From the NCBI GenBank assembly GCA_910588425.1, contig CAJUPM010000012.1, positions 1 through 50,498 on the forward strand: DNA of 50,498 nt, read 5' to 3'. Origin of the DNA: an uncultured Christensenellaceae bacterium. Lineage in GTDB: Bacteria; Bacillota; Clostridia; Christensenellales; Christensenellaceae. This document shows positions 31,790-40,203 of this stretch, piece after piece. Every line of letters begins with the position of its first letter. The stretch's first letter is position 1. The position numbers and the translations under genes were made by a program. The notes under the pieces are model-generated. The model was not told where the DNA came from and made no database searches. It saw only the letters and a program-made list of their open reading frames with translations.

Positions 31790-32684
31790 GGAGGGTACTT
31801 CGATTAAAGGGCGGATTTTAAAAGGAATCGGGGGATTCTACTATATTAAGGCAGAGGATGGGGCGGTCTATGAATGCCGCGCCAAGGGAAAATTCCGCAA
31901 TACTGGGGAAAAGCCGCTGCCGGGAGATTTTGTCCTGTTTACGCCGGCAAGCCAGGATGGGAGCGGCAGTGTGGATGAGATTTTGCCGCGCAGGAATGCG
32001 CTGGTGCGCCCGGCTGTGGCCAACCTCGACCAGCTGCTGATCGTCGTTTCTGCGGCCAAGCCTGCCTTAGATGAAGTCTTGGTGGATAAGCTGCTGCTTT
32101 ATGCGCAGTTTCATGAACTGCCGGTCATTCTTGGGATCAACAAGATCGATCAGGATAAGAAGGGGCGCGCACAGCAGATCCGTGAGCGCTATGAGAAGAG
32201 CGGAGCACAGCTTTTGGCGTTTTCCGTTGCCACGGGAGAGGGGCTGGAGCCCTTAAAGGAGCAGCTGCGCGGCAAATGCACCTGCCTTGCCGGGCAATCG
32301 GCGGTGGGCAAATCCTCGCTGGTCAACGCGCTGGCGCCGCATCTGGCGCTGGAGACGGGCGGCATGAGCAGAAAGACCGCCCGGGGGCGGCATACCACCA
32401 GGCACAGCGAGCTGCTGGATCTGAAAGAGATTGATGCAATTTTGACGGATACGCCGGGCTTCAGCATTCTGGAAGTGCTGGAAATGGAGCCGGAGCAGCT
32501 GCGCAATTACTATCCGGAGTTTTACGGGATCAAATGCAGGTTTGATAGCTGCCTGCATTATAAAGAGCCGGAGTGCGGAGTAATGGAGGCAGTGCGGGCA
32601 GGAGAGATTTCCGCTGCCCGGTATGAAGGGTATATAAGGCTTTTAGAAGAGCTGTTTGAAAGGAGAGACAAAAGATATGTCTAA
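31779..32684 (+). CDS. rsgA: Ribosome small-subunit biogenesis GTPase RsgA
   Basis: Circularly permuted GTPase that checks late 30S maturation. OB fold first (ILKGIGGFYYIKAEDGAVYECRAKGKFR), then the permuted G motifs: NKID (G4), AGQSAVGKSSL (G1), TTRH (G2), DTPGF (G3), and a C-terminal zinc knuckle with the Cys/His set CRFDSCLHYKEPECGV. The only ordinary start codon is GTG at 31779, overlapping the previous gene by 11 nt and lacking a ribosome site. A strong AGGGAGGG at 31788-31795 instead sits 7 nt before an ATT at 31803, exactly where family members begin, so the true start may be ATT 31803 (293 aa). Coordinates given use GTG. Confidence 0.93.
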   Translation: MIAREGTSIKGRILKGIGGFYYIKAEDGAVYECRAKGKFRNTGEKPLPGDFVLFTPASQDGSGSVDEILPRRNALVRPAVANLDQLLIVVSAAKPALDEVLVDKLLLYAQFHELPVILGINKIDQDKKGRAQQIRERYEKSGAQLLAFSVATGEGLEPLKEQLRGKCTCLAGQSAVGKSSLVNALAPHLALETGGMSRKTARGRHTTRHSELLDLKEIDAILTDTPGFSILEVLEMEPEQLRNYYPEFYGIKCRFDSCLHYKEPECGVMEAVRAGEISAARYEGYIRLLEELFERRDKRYV

Positions 32685-33354
32685 TCAAGAAATCAAGGTG
32701 CCAAAAACGATCATCGCTCCGTCCATCCTGGCGGCAGATTTTACCCGAATGGAAGAAGCGCTGCACAGCATAAAGGAATGGGGCGCAGAGTGGGTGCACT
32801 GCGATGTGATGGACGGCATGTTTGTCCCCAATATCACGTTTGGGCAGAAGATGATCGAGGATTTCCGCAAAAAATCCGATCTGTTTTTGGATGTGCACCT
32901 GATGGTGCAGGCGCCTGAGCGCTATATCGATGAGTTCATAGCCAACGGCGCGGATATGATCACGGTTCATGCAGAGGCCACCACGCATCTGCACCGGACG
33001 ATCCTCCAGGTGAGAAACCAGGGCGTGAAGGTGGGCGTTGCGATCAACCCGGCGACGCCGATCAACGCTGTGGAGGAAGTGCTGGGCGATATCGATATGG
33101 TTCTGCTGATGAGCTGTGATCCCGGCTTTGGCGGCCAGCCATTCATTCCTTACGCGCTGGAAAAATCCAGAAGATTGCGCAAAATGATGGGAGATAACCA
33201 GCTGGATATTGAGGTGGATGGCGGCGTATCCGAGGAAAATATCGATGAGATTCTGGATTCCGGCATCAACGTTATCGTGGCGGGCAGTGCGCTGTTTAAA
33301 GCGAAAGATCCCAAGAAAACGCTGGAAGTTCTGCGCTATGGAACCGGGCGGTAA
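32677..33354 (+). CDS. rpe: Ribulose-phosphate 3-epimerase
   Basis: Interconverts ribulose-5-phosphate and xylulose-5-phosphate in the pentose phosphate pathway. 225 aa TIM barrel: APSILAADF, catalytic Asp in VHCDVMDGMFVPNITFG, DVHLMVQAPERY, MSCDPGFGGQPF, and the phosphate site VDGGVSEENIDEI and VAGSALF. ATG at 32677 with AGGAGA 10 nt upstream; an alternative TTG at 32656 would add 7 residues outside the family. Overlaps rsgA by 8 nt. The thiN gene often found after rpe in Firmicutes is replaced here by a lipoprotein gene. Confidence 0.96.
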   Translation: MSNQEIKVPKTIIAPSILAADFTRMEEALHSIKEWGAEWVHCDVMDGMFVPNITFGQKMIEDFRKKSDLFLDVHLMVQAPERYIDEFIANGADMITVHAEATTHLHRTILQVRNQGVKVGVAINPATPINAVEEVLGDIDMVLLMSCDPGFGGQPFIPYALEKSRRLRKMMGDNQLDIEVDGGVSEENIDEILDSGINVIVAGSALFKAKDPKKTLEVLRYGTGR

Positions 33355-33372
33355 ATTGAAGGAGAAATACCT

Positions 33373-34089
33373 ATGAGAAGAGCTTTCGCGCTGGCGCTGG
33401 CGGTTCTTTCCCTGCTATGCCTGGCGGCTTGTGGCGAAAAGGATCCCATTTTGAAATCGGCAGATCCTGTTTATACAGAAGAAGGAGCGCTGACAACCGT
33501 CGATTACGGCAGCTTTATTCTGCAATATCCGACGGCACTGCAGGCGAAAAAAACCGAATCGCCCATCAAAGAGGATGAGAAGGGCAATACATACCTGCTG
33601 CTGGAAGTCTCGAATGAAACCGGAACTTTCTCTGTGGCGCGGATTCGGCTGTCCGAAAAAGAGTTCTCAAAAAATATGGAGAACCGCGTTCAGCAAACCA
33701 AAAGCGCCCTGGAGGAGAATCTGGGGACAGGCCTTCTTAGCTATGAAAGCGAAGTGCGGGAATGGAAGAGCCGGCAGACGCTGGTTTTGCGCTATTCCTA
33801 TCCGTTTGGCGAAGGCTATACGATGTATAAGACGCAGTATTTCATGATGGCGGGGAAATACACCTATGTCTTTACCATCAGCAATATCGACAGCGAAATC
33901 TCGGAAACTCAGCAGATTATTTTGGATAGCATCGTCGTGCAAAACCAGGATGGGCCTGCTTTGCCCAGCCAGGAGCCTTCCGCTTCGCCGGAGGGTGAGC
34001 CAGATGAGGGTGACTTGCCTTTGGACGATGCCGGGCAGGCAGAAGCACAGCCGGATGAGGGCGGCGCAGGAGAGCCAGTGCAGGAGTAA
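33373..34089 (+). CDS. Predicted lipoprotein of unknown function
   Basis: 238 residues that I do not recognise. The N-terminus is a clear lipoprotein signal (basic start, hydrophobic core, lipobox LAAC with Cys20). The body (about 40-185) is a mixed alpha/beta domain starting VDYGSFILQYPTAL and ending ETQQIILDSIVV, a pattern reminiscent of PsbP-like or DUF-type lipoproteins in which a C-terminal helix carries a residual-error-like IxxSI end, but I cannot assign it. The last 45 residues are a Pro/Glu/Asp-rich low-complexity tail. It follows rpe by 18 nt with AAGGAG upstream, and a terminator closes the operon. Confidence 0.75.
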   Translation: MRRAFALALAVLSLLCLAACGEKDPILKSADPVYTEEGALTTVDYGSFILQYPTALQAKKTESPIKEDEKGNTYLLLEVSNETGTFSVARIRLSEKEFSKNMENRVQQTKSALEENLGTGLLSYESEVREWKSRQTLVLRYSYPFGEGYTMYKTQYFMMAGKYTYVFTISNIDSEISETQQIILDSIVVQNQDGPALPSQEPSASPEGEPDEGDLPLDDAGQAEAQPDEGGAGEPVQE

Positions 34090-34116
34090 AGGCGTTTCTA
34101 ACAATATCAAGATGGT

Positions 34117-34143
34117 AAAAATCCGGCGAAAGCCGGATTTTTC
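34117..34143 (+). terminator. Terminator ending the priA operon
   Basis: AAAATCCGGC-GAAA-GCCGGATTTTT: perfect stem with a stable GAAA tetraloop and T run, 28 nt after the lipoprotein stop. Confidence 0.92.
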
Positions 34144-34159
34144 TTTCTGTGGCCTTCGC

Positions 34160-34188
34160 TTGCAAATAGAGCGCTGTCAAGATATAAT
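34160..34188 (+). promoter_or_regulatory. Promoter for the cyclase-to-sigH operon
   Basis: TTGCAA (34160-34165), 17-nt spacer, TATAAT (34183-34188), 37 nt before the cyclase-family ATG. It lies directly after the terminator, so this operon is independently started. Confidence 0.82.
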
Positions 34189-34225
34189 ATGATAGGTTAT
34201 TCGTATCTTAAAGTTAGGGTGGCAT

Positions 34226-34771
34226 ATGAAGATAATCGATATTTCGTTAAAACTGGATGAAAATGCGGCCGTTTATGAGGGCGATCCGCGCTTTTCCAGC
34301 GAAGTCTGGAAAAACGTGCAGGACGATGGCTTCATGCTCAGCACGCTTCGCATGGGCACGCATACTGGGACGCATTTGGATGCCCCCTGTCATTTTATTT
34401 CGGATGGGAAAACTGTGGCGGAGATTTCTCCCAGAAGGTGCCTTGGCAAGTGCGCCGTTGTGGATGAAATCGATGCTTTTGCGGGCGGCTACTCGAGGGT
34501 GCTCATCAGCTCCAGAAAACAGGGGGGGCGCATCACGCTGGCGCAGGCACAGCGGCTGATCGATCTAAAAGTCCGCCTGATCGGCACAGAAAGACTCTCG
34601 ATTGGCAACGATGAAGTCCATCGGTATCTGCTGGGCAACGACTGCGTCATTCTGGAAGCGCTGGATCTTTCGGCCGCTCCGGAGGGCGAGTATATTTTAT
34701 CGGCATTGCCGCTGAAAATCGAGGCGGATGGCTGCCCGGTTCGGGCGGTTCTGATGGTGGCGGAAGCATGA
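34226..34771 (+). CDS. Cyclase family protein (kynurenine formamidase-like)
   Basis: 181-residue metal-dependent hydrolase of the cyclase/KynB family. The diagnostic motif HTGTHLDAPCHF (His-x-Gly-Thr-His-x-Asp-x-Pro-x-His) is complete and supplies the metal ligands, and DISLKLDENAAVYEGDP is the typical N-terminus. The family includes arylformamidases and other amide hydrolases; nothing nearby (no tryptophan catabolism genes) indicates which substrate it uses. The C-terminal part is shorter than in KynB (about 209 aa). The stop overlaps the next ATG by 4 nt. Confidence 0.85.
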   Translation: MKIIDISLKLDENAAVYEGDPRFSSEVWKNVQDDGFMLSTLRMGTHTGTHLDAPCHFISDGKTVAEISPRRCLGKCAVVDEIDAFAGGYSRVLISSRKQGGRITLAQAQRLIDLKVRLIGTERLSIGNDEVHRYLLGNDCVILEALDLSAAPEGEYILSALPLKIEADGCPVRAVLMVAEA

Positions 34772-35460
34772 GAGGGAAGCTTCTTCGCATCCTCTCGGCG
34801 GTTTGCGGCGCCTTTGTGGTTCTGGGGATTATCTTAAACTGCGTCAACTTCTTTTGCTTCCAAAAATCTTTTTATCAGCGGGAATATCAAAAATTAGATA
34901 CGGCAGAGCAAATCGGCATGAGCGGCGCAGATCTGCAAGCCGCGACGGACGCCTTGCTGGATTATCTGCGGGGCAGGCGCGAGGATCTGCACGTTCAGGC
35001 AATAATCGGGGGGCAGCAAAGAGAGGTTTTCAACCAGCGGGAAATCCTGCATATGGCGGACGTCAGAACGCTCTATCTTTGGGCCATGCGCATCGGCAAC
35101 GGCCTGCTCATTCTGGCGGCCGCTTTCTATCTTTGGGCCTGGATAGGTGGGCGGGATAAGGCTGCGGTTCTAGGCGGGTATTTGCAGGGAAACTATATTT
35201 TGCTCGGGCTGATCGCGGTGCTGGGCATTTATGCGGCGCTGGATTTTAACAGCTTCTGGACAGGCTTCCACAAAATTTTCTTTACCAACGATCTATGGCT
35301 GCTGGATCCCAGGACGGATATCCTCATTCAGATGGTTCCAGAGCAATTCTTCTTTGATCTGGTTATGCGCATCGTCGTCTCGGCGGCAGTGATCATCGCC
35401 ATCCTGATGGCGGCGGCGCACCTAGCAAAGCGGCGGCAGAAAACGGAGAGCAAGGCATGA
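34768..35460 (+). CDS. TIGR01906/DUF1461 integral membrane protein
   Basis: 230 residues with four likely membrane helices (about 7-29, 107-128, 143-161 and 204-224). The conserved block FHKIFFTNDLWLLDPRTDILIQMVPEQFF between helices three and four is the signature of the DUF1461 family of Firmicute membrane proteins, whose function is not established. The first extracellular loop is long and polar (about 30-105). ATG overlaps the cyclase gene by 4 nt, and its stop overlaps tsaD by 4 nt, so the three are translationally coupled. Confidence 0.85.
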   Translation: MRGKLLRILSAVCGAFVVLGIILNCVNFFCFQKSFYQREYQKLDTAEQIGMSGADLQAATDALLDYLRGRREDLHVQAIIGGQQREVFNQREILHMADVRTLYLWAMRIGNGLLILAAAFYLWAWIGGRDKAAVLGGYLQGNYILLGLIAVLGIYAALDFNSFWTGFHKIFFTNDLWLLDPRTDILIQMVPEQFFFDLVMRIVVSAAVIIAILMAAAHLAKRRQKTESKA

Positions 35461-36524
35461 GAAAAGACGAGGCAAATCAAAAACTGCGGGCACTGCGCGA
35501 AAAGCGGAATGCCGTCATTTTAGGCATCGAGACTTCCTGCGATGAGACGGCAGCGGCCATCGTTCAAAACGGCAGGACTGTGCGCAGCAACGCGCTGTAT
35601 ACGCAAATCGCGATTCACGCCAAATATGGCGGGGTTGTCCCGGAAATTGCATCGCGCAATCATGTAGAGAAGCTTCCCTATATTGTGGACGAGGCGCTGG
35701 TGCAAGCCGGACTGCGACTACAAGATGTGGATGCGCTGGCAGTAACCCATGGGCCGGGGCTGGTGGGTGCGCTGCTGACAGGCGTCTCCTATGCGAAGGC
35801 GCTCTCCTATGCGGCGGAAAAGCCGCTGATCGCCGTCAACCATATCGAGGGGCATATTTCTGCCAACTACATTTCGCATCCCAGTCTGGAGCCGCCCTTC
35901 ATTTGTCTGATCGTCTCCGGCGGGCATACCAATCTGGTGAAAGTGCAGGATTACGGAAGCTACCGGCTTTTGGGCACGACCAGAGACGATGCCGCAGGAG
36001 AGGCGTTCGACAAAGTAGCGCGGATACTGGGGCTGCCATACCCGGGCGGGCCGCATCTGCAAAAGCTGGCGGAGCAGGGGGATGCCCATGCTTATGAATT
36101 TCCCAGGGCTTTCCGCGGGGAGACGCACCTGGATTTTTCCTTCAGCGGGCTCAAGACGGCCGTCGTCAACCTGGTGCACCGCATGGAGCAGAAGGGAGAG
36201 GCCTTCAGTAAAGAGGATTTGGCGGCTTCTTTCCAGCGGGCGGCGGTGCAGACGCTGATCCGCAATACCTTCGAGGCCGCGCGCCGGGAGGGAATGCGGC
36301 GCATTGTTTTTGCGGGTGGTGTCAGCGCGAACGAGGAACTGCGCCGGCAGGCTCTGGAGCATGAGGGATACGAGATTTATCTTCCGGAGCTGAAATACTG
36401 CACGGACAACGCGGCGATGATCGCCTCTGCCGCTTACTATCAGCTTTTGGGCGGCTGTGAGGCCGCGCCGCTGACGCTCAATGCGGATCCTTCTTTAGAG
36501 CTAATTTCAGATGCGCAAGCATAG
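35457..36524 (+). CDS. tsaD: tRNA N6-adenosine threonylcarbamoyltransferase TsaD
   Basis: Catalytic subunit that transfers the threonylcarbamoyl group to A37 of ANN-decoding tRNAs. 355 aa ASKHA-fold. Signature GIETSCDETAAAI, metal histidines in VNHIEGHISANY, nucleotide site IVSGGHTNLV, DDAAGEAFDKVARILGLPYPGGP and the late GGVSANEELR and CTDNAAMIA. It carries about 20 extra basic residues before the domain; the overlap ATGA with the preceding gene supports this start. The partner genes tsaE and tsaB are not in the window. Confidence 0.96.
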   Translation: MRKDEANQKLRALREKRNAVILGIETSCDETAAAIVQNGRTVRSNALYTQIAIHAKYGGVVPEIASRNHVEKLPYIVDEALVQAGLRLQDVDALAVTHGPGLVGALLTGVSYAKALSYAAEKPLIAVNHIEGHISANYISHPSLEPPFICLIVSGGHTNLVKVQDYGSYRLLGTTRDDAAGEAFDKVARILGLPYPGGPHLQKLAEQGDAHAYEFPRAFRGETHLDFSFSGLKTAVVNLVHRMEQKGEAFSKEDLAASFQRAAVQTLIRNTFEAARREGMRRIVFAGGVSANEELRRQALEHEGYEIYLPELKYCTDNAAMIASAAYYQLLGGCEAAPLTLNADPSLELISDAQA

Positions 36525-36560
36525 AAATGAGTAGAGAAGCTTGCATATGAGGTGGCAAAT

Positions 36561-37271
36561 TTGAAAAATAGAGCGAGAAATAAAAAGAAAAGCAACTGGG
36601 GCGCACTATTTATTGCGCTGGGAGTCGGGCTTGTGATCTTTGCCGCAGTTTATGTTACGGGCATTGCGAAGACGGCAACTACTGCGCCAGGAGATTCCCT
36701 GGCGGGCACCCGGGTTTTGATCGATCCGGGGCACGGCGGGTTTGACGGCGGCAGCATTGGCGCGACAGGCACGGAAGAGGCGGAGATCAATCTTGCCATT
36801 TCAAAGCTGCTGCAAAAGGAGCTGGAATCCGAGGGCGCAGAGGTTGTGATGCTGCGCGAAGAGGATGAAGCGCTGGGCGAGGAAAAGCAGGATGATATGG
36901 CCAGGCGCCGGGAACTGATTGAGACGTCCGGGCAAGATATTACCGTCAGCATCCATCAGAATAAATTCGGCGATTCCGCTGTATGCGGCCCGCAGGTGTT
37001 CTATGCGCCGGGCTCGGTGGAAGGGGAAAAGCTGGCTGGGTGCATCCAAAATAGCCTGAATGAGGCGCTGGAAGTCCAAAAACCGCGCGTCCAGATGGAA
37101 GGCAATTACTATATCGTCAAATCGGGGACGGTTCCGGCGGTTATTGTGGAATGCGGTTTTTTGAGCAACCCGGAAGAAGAGGCGAAGCTCAAAACCGAGG
37201 AGTATCAGAAGAAAGTGGCAAAAGCAGTGCGCGAGGGCATTACAGTCTATCTGAAAGGACAGGGCGTATGA
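36561..37271 (+). CDS. N-acetylmuramoyl-L-alanine amidase, CwlD-like
   Basis: 236-residue membrane-anchored amidase_3 enzyme that cleaves the bond between MurNAc and the peptide. Basic N-terminus, one membrane helix (about 14-35), then the zinc hydrolase with LIDPGHGGFDGGSIG (His and nearby Glu in EAEINLAISK), SIHQNKF (zinc His) and VIVECGFLSNPEEE (catalytic Glu). Size and architecture match CwlD, which makes muramic delta-lactam in spore cortex, but the assignment to sporulation is inferred. I prefer TTG 36561 because GAGGTGG ends 6 nt upstream; GTG 36552 lies within that ribosome site. Stop overlaps the next ATG by 4 nt. Confidence 0.85.
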   Translation: MKNRARNKKKSNWGALFIALGVGLVIFAAVYVTGIAKTATTAPGDSLAGTRVLIDPGHGGFDGGSIGATGTEEAEINLAISKLLQKELESEGAEVVMLREEDEALGEEKQDDMARRRELIETSGQDITVSIHQNKFGDSAVCGPQVFYAPGSVEGEKLAGCIQNSLNEALEVQKPRVQMEGNYYIVKSGTVPAVIVECGFLSNPEEEAKLKTEEYQKKVAKAVREGITVYLKGQGV

Positions 37272-38176
37272 GAGACAGGCTTCGAGTTGGAGTTGTGAAT
37301 TTTCAGGCTGCCTGGGGCGATATCCCGGAAAATTTGGCGCGCATAGAGCGCATATGCCAAAAGGCCAAGGAGCAGGGCGCGGAACTGGTGGTGTTCCCTG
37401 AAGTGGCGGTTTCGGGTTACAGTATTTTTGAGCAGGGTGCTATGCAAAAAGACGCGGCAGAGCAGATTCCGGGCGCTTGCAGCCAAACGCTCTGCCAGAT
37501 TGCCAAAGAACTGGGCCTTTATCTTGCCGTTGGAATGCCAGAACGGGATGGACAAACGGGTGATATTTATAACAGCCTGCTGGCAGTTTCGCCAATGGGA
37601 GTGGACGCCGTCTACCGCAAGATCCACCCCTTTGGGCACGAATCGCTTTGGTGCAAAAAGGGACAAGCTCCCGTTATTTGGCAGACGCCCTGGGGAAAAA
37701 TCGGCCTTGGGATTTGCTACGATACCTATCAATTTCCAGAGCTCATTCGCTATTATGCCAGCCAGGGATGCCGGCTGTATCTGAACAGCACGGCTCAGGC
37801 AGGGAGCCAGGCCACGCAGGAAGCGACAGAGCGCTTTCGTCAATACTATCTTTCGACCATCGAAGCGGCCAGCCTGAGCAATGAAATCTTCATCGCCAGC
37901 AGCAACCTGGCCGGGGAAGAGCAAGGGACGCAGTTCGGGGGCGCCAGCCTCATCATCGGGCCGGTTTTGCGCGAAGAAGGCTTTGGCCAGGATCCCTATT
38001 GCAGGATGTATGCGGGCGGGCTGGGAAATCAGGAGATTGGCGTCGTAACGGCAGAGATCGATCTCTCCCTGGCCGTGCGCACCATTTATCAGAACAATCC
38101 GATCACAGGAGAGCCGGATTACCGGCCGGAGCTCTACCGGAAGTGGCAGGAAAAGGAAAGCAGAATTGAAGGATAG
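37268..38176 (+). CDS. Carbon-nitrogen hydrolase (nitrilase superfamily)
   Basis: 302-residue amidase of the nitrilase superfamily with the full catalytic triad: Glu45 (FPEVAVSGY), Lys118 (YRKIHPFG) and Cys150 (GLGICYDTYQFPE). Length and motifs fit small-molecule amide or carbamoyl hydrolases; the substrate cannot be told from the sequence. ATG at 37268 overlaps the amidase stop by 4 nt, and the preceding part of the open frame is out of the family. The C-terminal TIYQNNPITGEPDYRPELY is a common family ending. Its placement beside a muramoyl amidase may be only operon company. Confidence 0.88.
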   Translation: MRDRLRVGVVNFQAAWGDIPENLARIERICQKAKEQGAELVVFPEVAVSGYSIFEQGAMQKDAAEQIPGACSQTLCQIAKELGLYLAVGMPERDGQTGDIYNSLLAVSPMGVDAVYRKIHPFGHESLWCKKGQAPVIWQTPWGKIGLGICYDTYQFPELIRYYASQGCRLYLNSTAQAGSQATQEATERFRQYYLSTIEAASLSNEIFIASSNLAGEEQGTQFGGASLIIGPVLREEGFGQDPYCRMYAGGLGNQEIGVVTAEIDLSLAVRTIYQNNPITGEPDYRPELYRKWQEKESRIEG

Positions 38177-38570
38177 CATTTTAGAAAAAATAGAGGATAG
38201 GGAAGCGGCGCAGAAGAATCCCATTGTGCTGGCCTATCTTGGGGACACGGTCTACGATCTTTATGTGCGCACGGCGCTGGTCAAGCGGTTTGGCCTGCAT
38301 GTCAATGAGCTCAATGCCAAGGCGGCGGGCATCGTCAATGCGCGGGCACAGGCGCTGGCATCCGATCGGCTGGCCGCGCTGCTGACTGCGCAGGAGACTG
38401 AGATTTTCCGCAGGGGGCGCAACGCAAAAGTGGGCTCTGTGCCTAAAAATATGAGCGTGGCCGATTACCATAAGGCGACGGGGCTGGAAGCTCTGATGGG
38501 ATATTTGTTTTTGACGGGGCAGCATGAGCGGCTGGAGCAGCTGATGAGGGGCGTGCTGGAGCAGGAATAG
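38166..38570 (+). CDS. mrnC: Mini-ribonuclease III (MrnC)
   Basis: 134-residue RNase III catalytic domain without a dsRNA-binding domain, which matures 23S rRNA in Firmicutes. Motifs LAYLGDTVYDLYVR (catalytic acids), HVNELNAKAAGIVNARAQA and SVADYHKATGLEALMGYLFL are characteristic. Start is TTG at 38166, inside the end of the nitrilase gene, with AAAGGAAAG about 6 nt upstream. Followed by rlmB, as in B. subtilis; cysS, often upstream, is not here. Confidence 0.92.
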   Translation: MKDSILEKIEDREAAQKNPIVLAYLGDTVYDLYVRTALVKRFGLHVNELNAKAAGIVNARAQALASDRLAALLTAQETEIFRRGRNAKVGSVPKNMSVADYHKATGLEALMGYLFLTGQHERLEQLMRGVLEQE

Positions 38571-38581
38571 GAGGCGGCAGT

Positions 38582-39337
38582 ATGGAAGAACAGGAACTGA
38601 TTATCGGCAGAAATTCCGTGCGGGAGGCGATACGCGCCGGGCGGAGCGTTGAGGCTATCTATGTCTCAGCCAGAGGCGAGGGCAGTATCCGCGAGATTTT
38701 GGCTCTGGCGCGCAAAAACGGAATTATCATCAAGGAAGTCCCCAAAACCAAGCTGGATGAGATGTCTTTGCCCTATGGGCATGAGGGCAGCCCGGGCAAC
38801 CACCAGGGGATTGCGGCGCGGGTGAGCGAGGTCGCCTATCAGACGGTAGAGGATATGTTTGCGCTGGCCGAAAGCCGCGGGCAGGCGCCCTTTCTCATCA
38901 TGCTGGATGGCATTGAGGATCCCTTTAACCTTGGAGCGATTGTGCGCAGTGCCGAAGTGATGGGCGCGCACGGCGTGATTCTGCCAAAGCGCAGAAGCGC
39001 TTCCATGACTGCCGCCGCCTGCAAGACGGCCTGCGGCGCGCAGGAGTATCTGCCCATTGCCAGAGTAACCAACCTGGCCGCGACGATAGAGCAAATCAAG
39101 CAACGCGGCGTTTTCGTCGCATGTGCGGATATGGATGGCCAGGAAGCGGCAACGGCGAACCTCAAAGGCGCGATGATGCTGGTGATTGGCGCAGAGGGCG
39201 AGGGCGTCTCCAGGCTGGTGAAGGAGCGCAGCGATTTTGTCGTGAAAATTGCGGTGAAGGGAAAAATCGATTCTCTCAACGCATCTGCCGCGGCGGCTGT
39301 GCTCATGTATGAAAAAGTGCGCCAGGATATGGCGTAA
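38582..39337 (+). CDS. rlmB: 23S rRNA (guanosine-2'-O)-methyltransferase RlmB
   Basis: 251-residue SPOUT methyltransferase. N-terminal substrate-binding domain (LIIGRNSVREAIRAGRSVEAIYVS) and the SpoU domain with DGIEDPFNLGAIVRSAEVMGAHGVILPKRRSA, VIGAEGEGVSRLV and SLNASAAAAVLMYE, all three trefoil-knot motifs intact. Depending on paralog it methylates G2251 or a related site. ATG at 38582 has GGAGGCGG upstream. It lies between mrnC and sigH; the NYN-domain gene yacP, usually between rlmB and sigH, is missing. Confidence 0.94.
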   Translation: MEEQELIIGRNSVREAIRAGRSVEAIYVSARGEGSIREILALARKNGIIIKEVPKTKLDEMSLPYGHEGSPGNHQGIAARVSEVAYQTVEDMFALAESRGQAPFLIMLDGIEDPFNLGAIVRSAEVMGAHGVILPKRRSASMTAAACKTACGAQEYLPIARVTNLAATIEQIKQRGVFVACADMDGQEAATANLKGAMMLVIGAEGEGVSRLVKERSDFVVKIAVKGKIDSLNASAAAAVLMYEKVRQDMA

Positions 39338-39347
39338 GAGGTGTGAA

Positions 39348-40076
39348 TTGGAAGAATATGCAGCGGAGCAGAATGTAGAAGTGCTCCAAATTGTGGATGA
39401 AACCCAGGAAATCGAGCTGGAGCCGCAGGAAGAGATGATCGGCTTTGGCTATGAGCGCTTTTTGAATATGACGGATGGGGAGATCGCGGAATTGGCCAAC
39501 AAGGATGATCCGCTCGCCTCCGACTATCTGCTCAATAAGTATAAGAATTTCGTCCGGGCAAAGGCGCGCTCGTATTTCCTGATTGGCGCAGACCGCGAAG
39601 ATCTGGTGCAGGAGGGCATGATCGGCCTGTATAAAGCCATCCGGGATTATCGGCCGGATAAGCAGACTTCCTTTCTCGCCTTTGCAGAGCTTTGCGTGAC
39701 GCGGCAAATCATTACGGCGATTAAGGCGGCCACGCGGCAGAAGCACAAGCCGCTCAACAGCTATATTTCCCTCAATAAGCCGGTCTACGACGAAGAATCG
39801 GATCGGACGCTCATCGATATTATCACGGGCAGCAAAGTCTCCAACCCGGAGGATATCATCATCGATCAGGAAGATCTCATGCAGATTGAGGAAAAAATCG
39901 GGGAGATGCTCTCGGATTTTGAATGGAAAGTGCTCTGCCTCTATTTAAAGGGCAAAAGCTATCAGGAGATCGCGCAGATTTTGGGCCGCAGGGTCAAATC
40001 CATCGATAACGCCTTGCAGCGCGTGAAAAACAAGCTGGAAAAGCATCTGGAAGACAGCCGGGCGCAGGCGGAGTAG
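39348..40076 (+). CDS. sigH: RNA polymerase sigma-H factor (SigH/Spo0H)
   Basis: Sigma-70 family factor for the transition to stationary phase and sporulation. The core is strikingly like B. subtilis SigH: YKNFVRAKARSYFLIGADREDLVQEGMIGLYKAIRDY (region 2) and YQEIAQILGRRVKSIDNALQRVKNKLEKHL (region 4). It has an acidic N-terminal extension of about 30 residues. I start it at TTG 39348, just after GAGGTG and 10 nt after the rlmB stop; an ATG at 39309 lies inside rlmB and has no ribosome site. 242 aa. Presence of sigH suggests sporulation or competence control. Confidence 0.94.
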   Translation: MEEYAAEQNVEVLQIVDETQEIELEPQEEMIGFGYERFLNMTDGEIAELANKDDPLASDYLLNKYKNFVRAKARSYFLIGADREDLVQEGMIGLYKAIRDYRPDKQTSFLAFAELCVTRQIITAIKAATRQKHKPLNSYISLNKPVYDEESDRTLIDIITGSKVSNPEDIIIDQEDLMQIEEKIGEMLSDFEWKVLCLYLKGKSYQEIAQILGRRVKSIDNALQRVKNKLEKHLEDSRAQAE

Positions 40077-40109
40077 CCAAAAGCATACAAAAGTGAAACA
40101 GGTGTTTTC

Positions 40110-40138
40110 TTGCAATGTGCGGAAAAAACGTGTAGAAT
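40110..40138 (+). promoter_or_regulatory. Promoter for greA-lysS
   Basis: TTGCAA (40110-40115), 17-nt spacer, TAGAAT (40133-40138), 65 nt before the greA ATG, with a GGGAGG ribosome site at 40190-40195. No terminator is evident in the 33 nt between sigH and this promoter. Confidence 0.78.
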
Positions 40139-40203
40139 AATAACATTATTAAAATAGCCAGTTCCTGGGCGAGAGCGCAGAATCATATGGGAGGATAGTT
40201 CAC

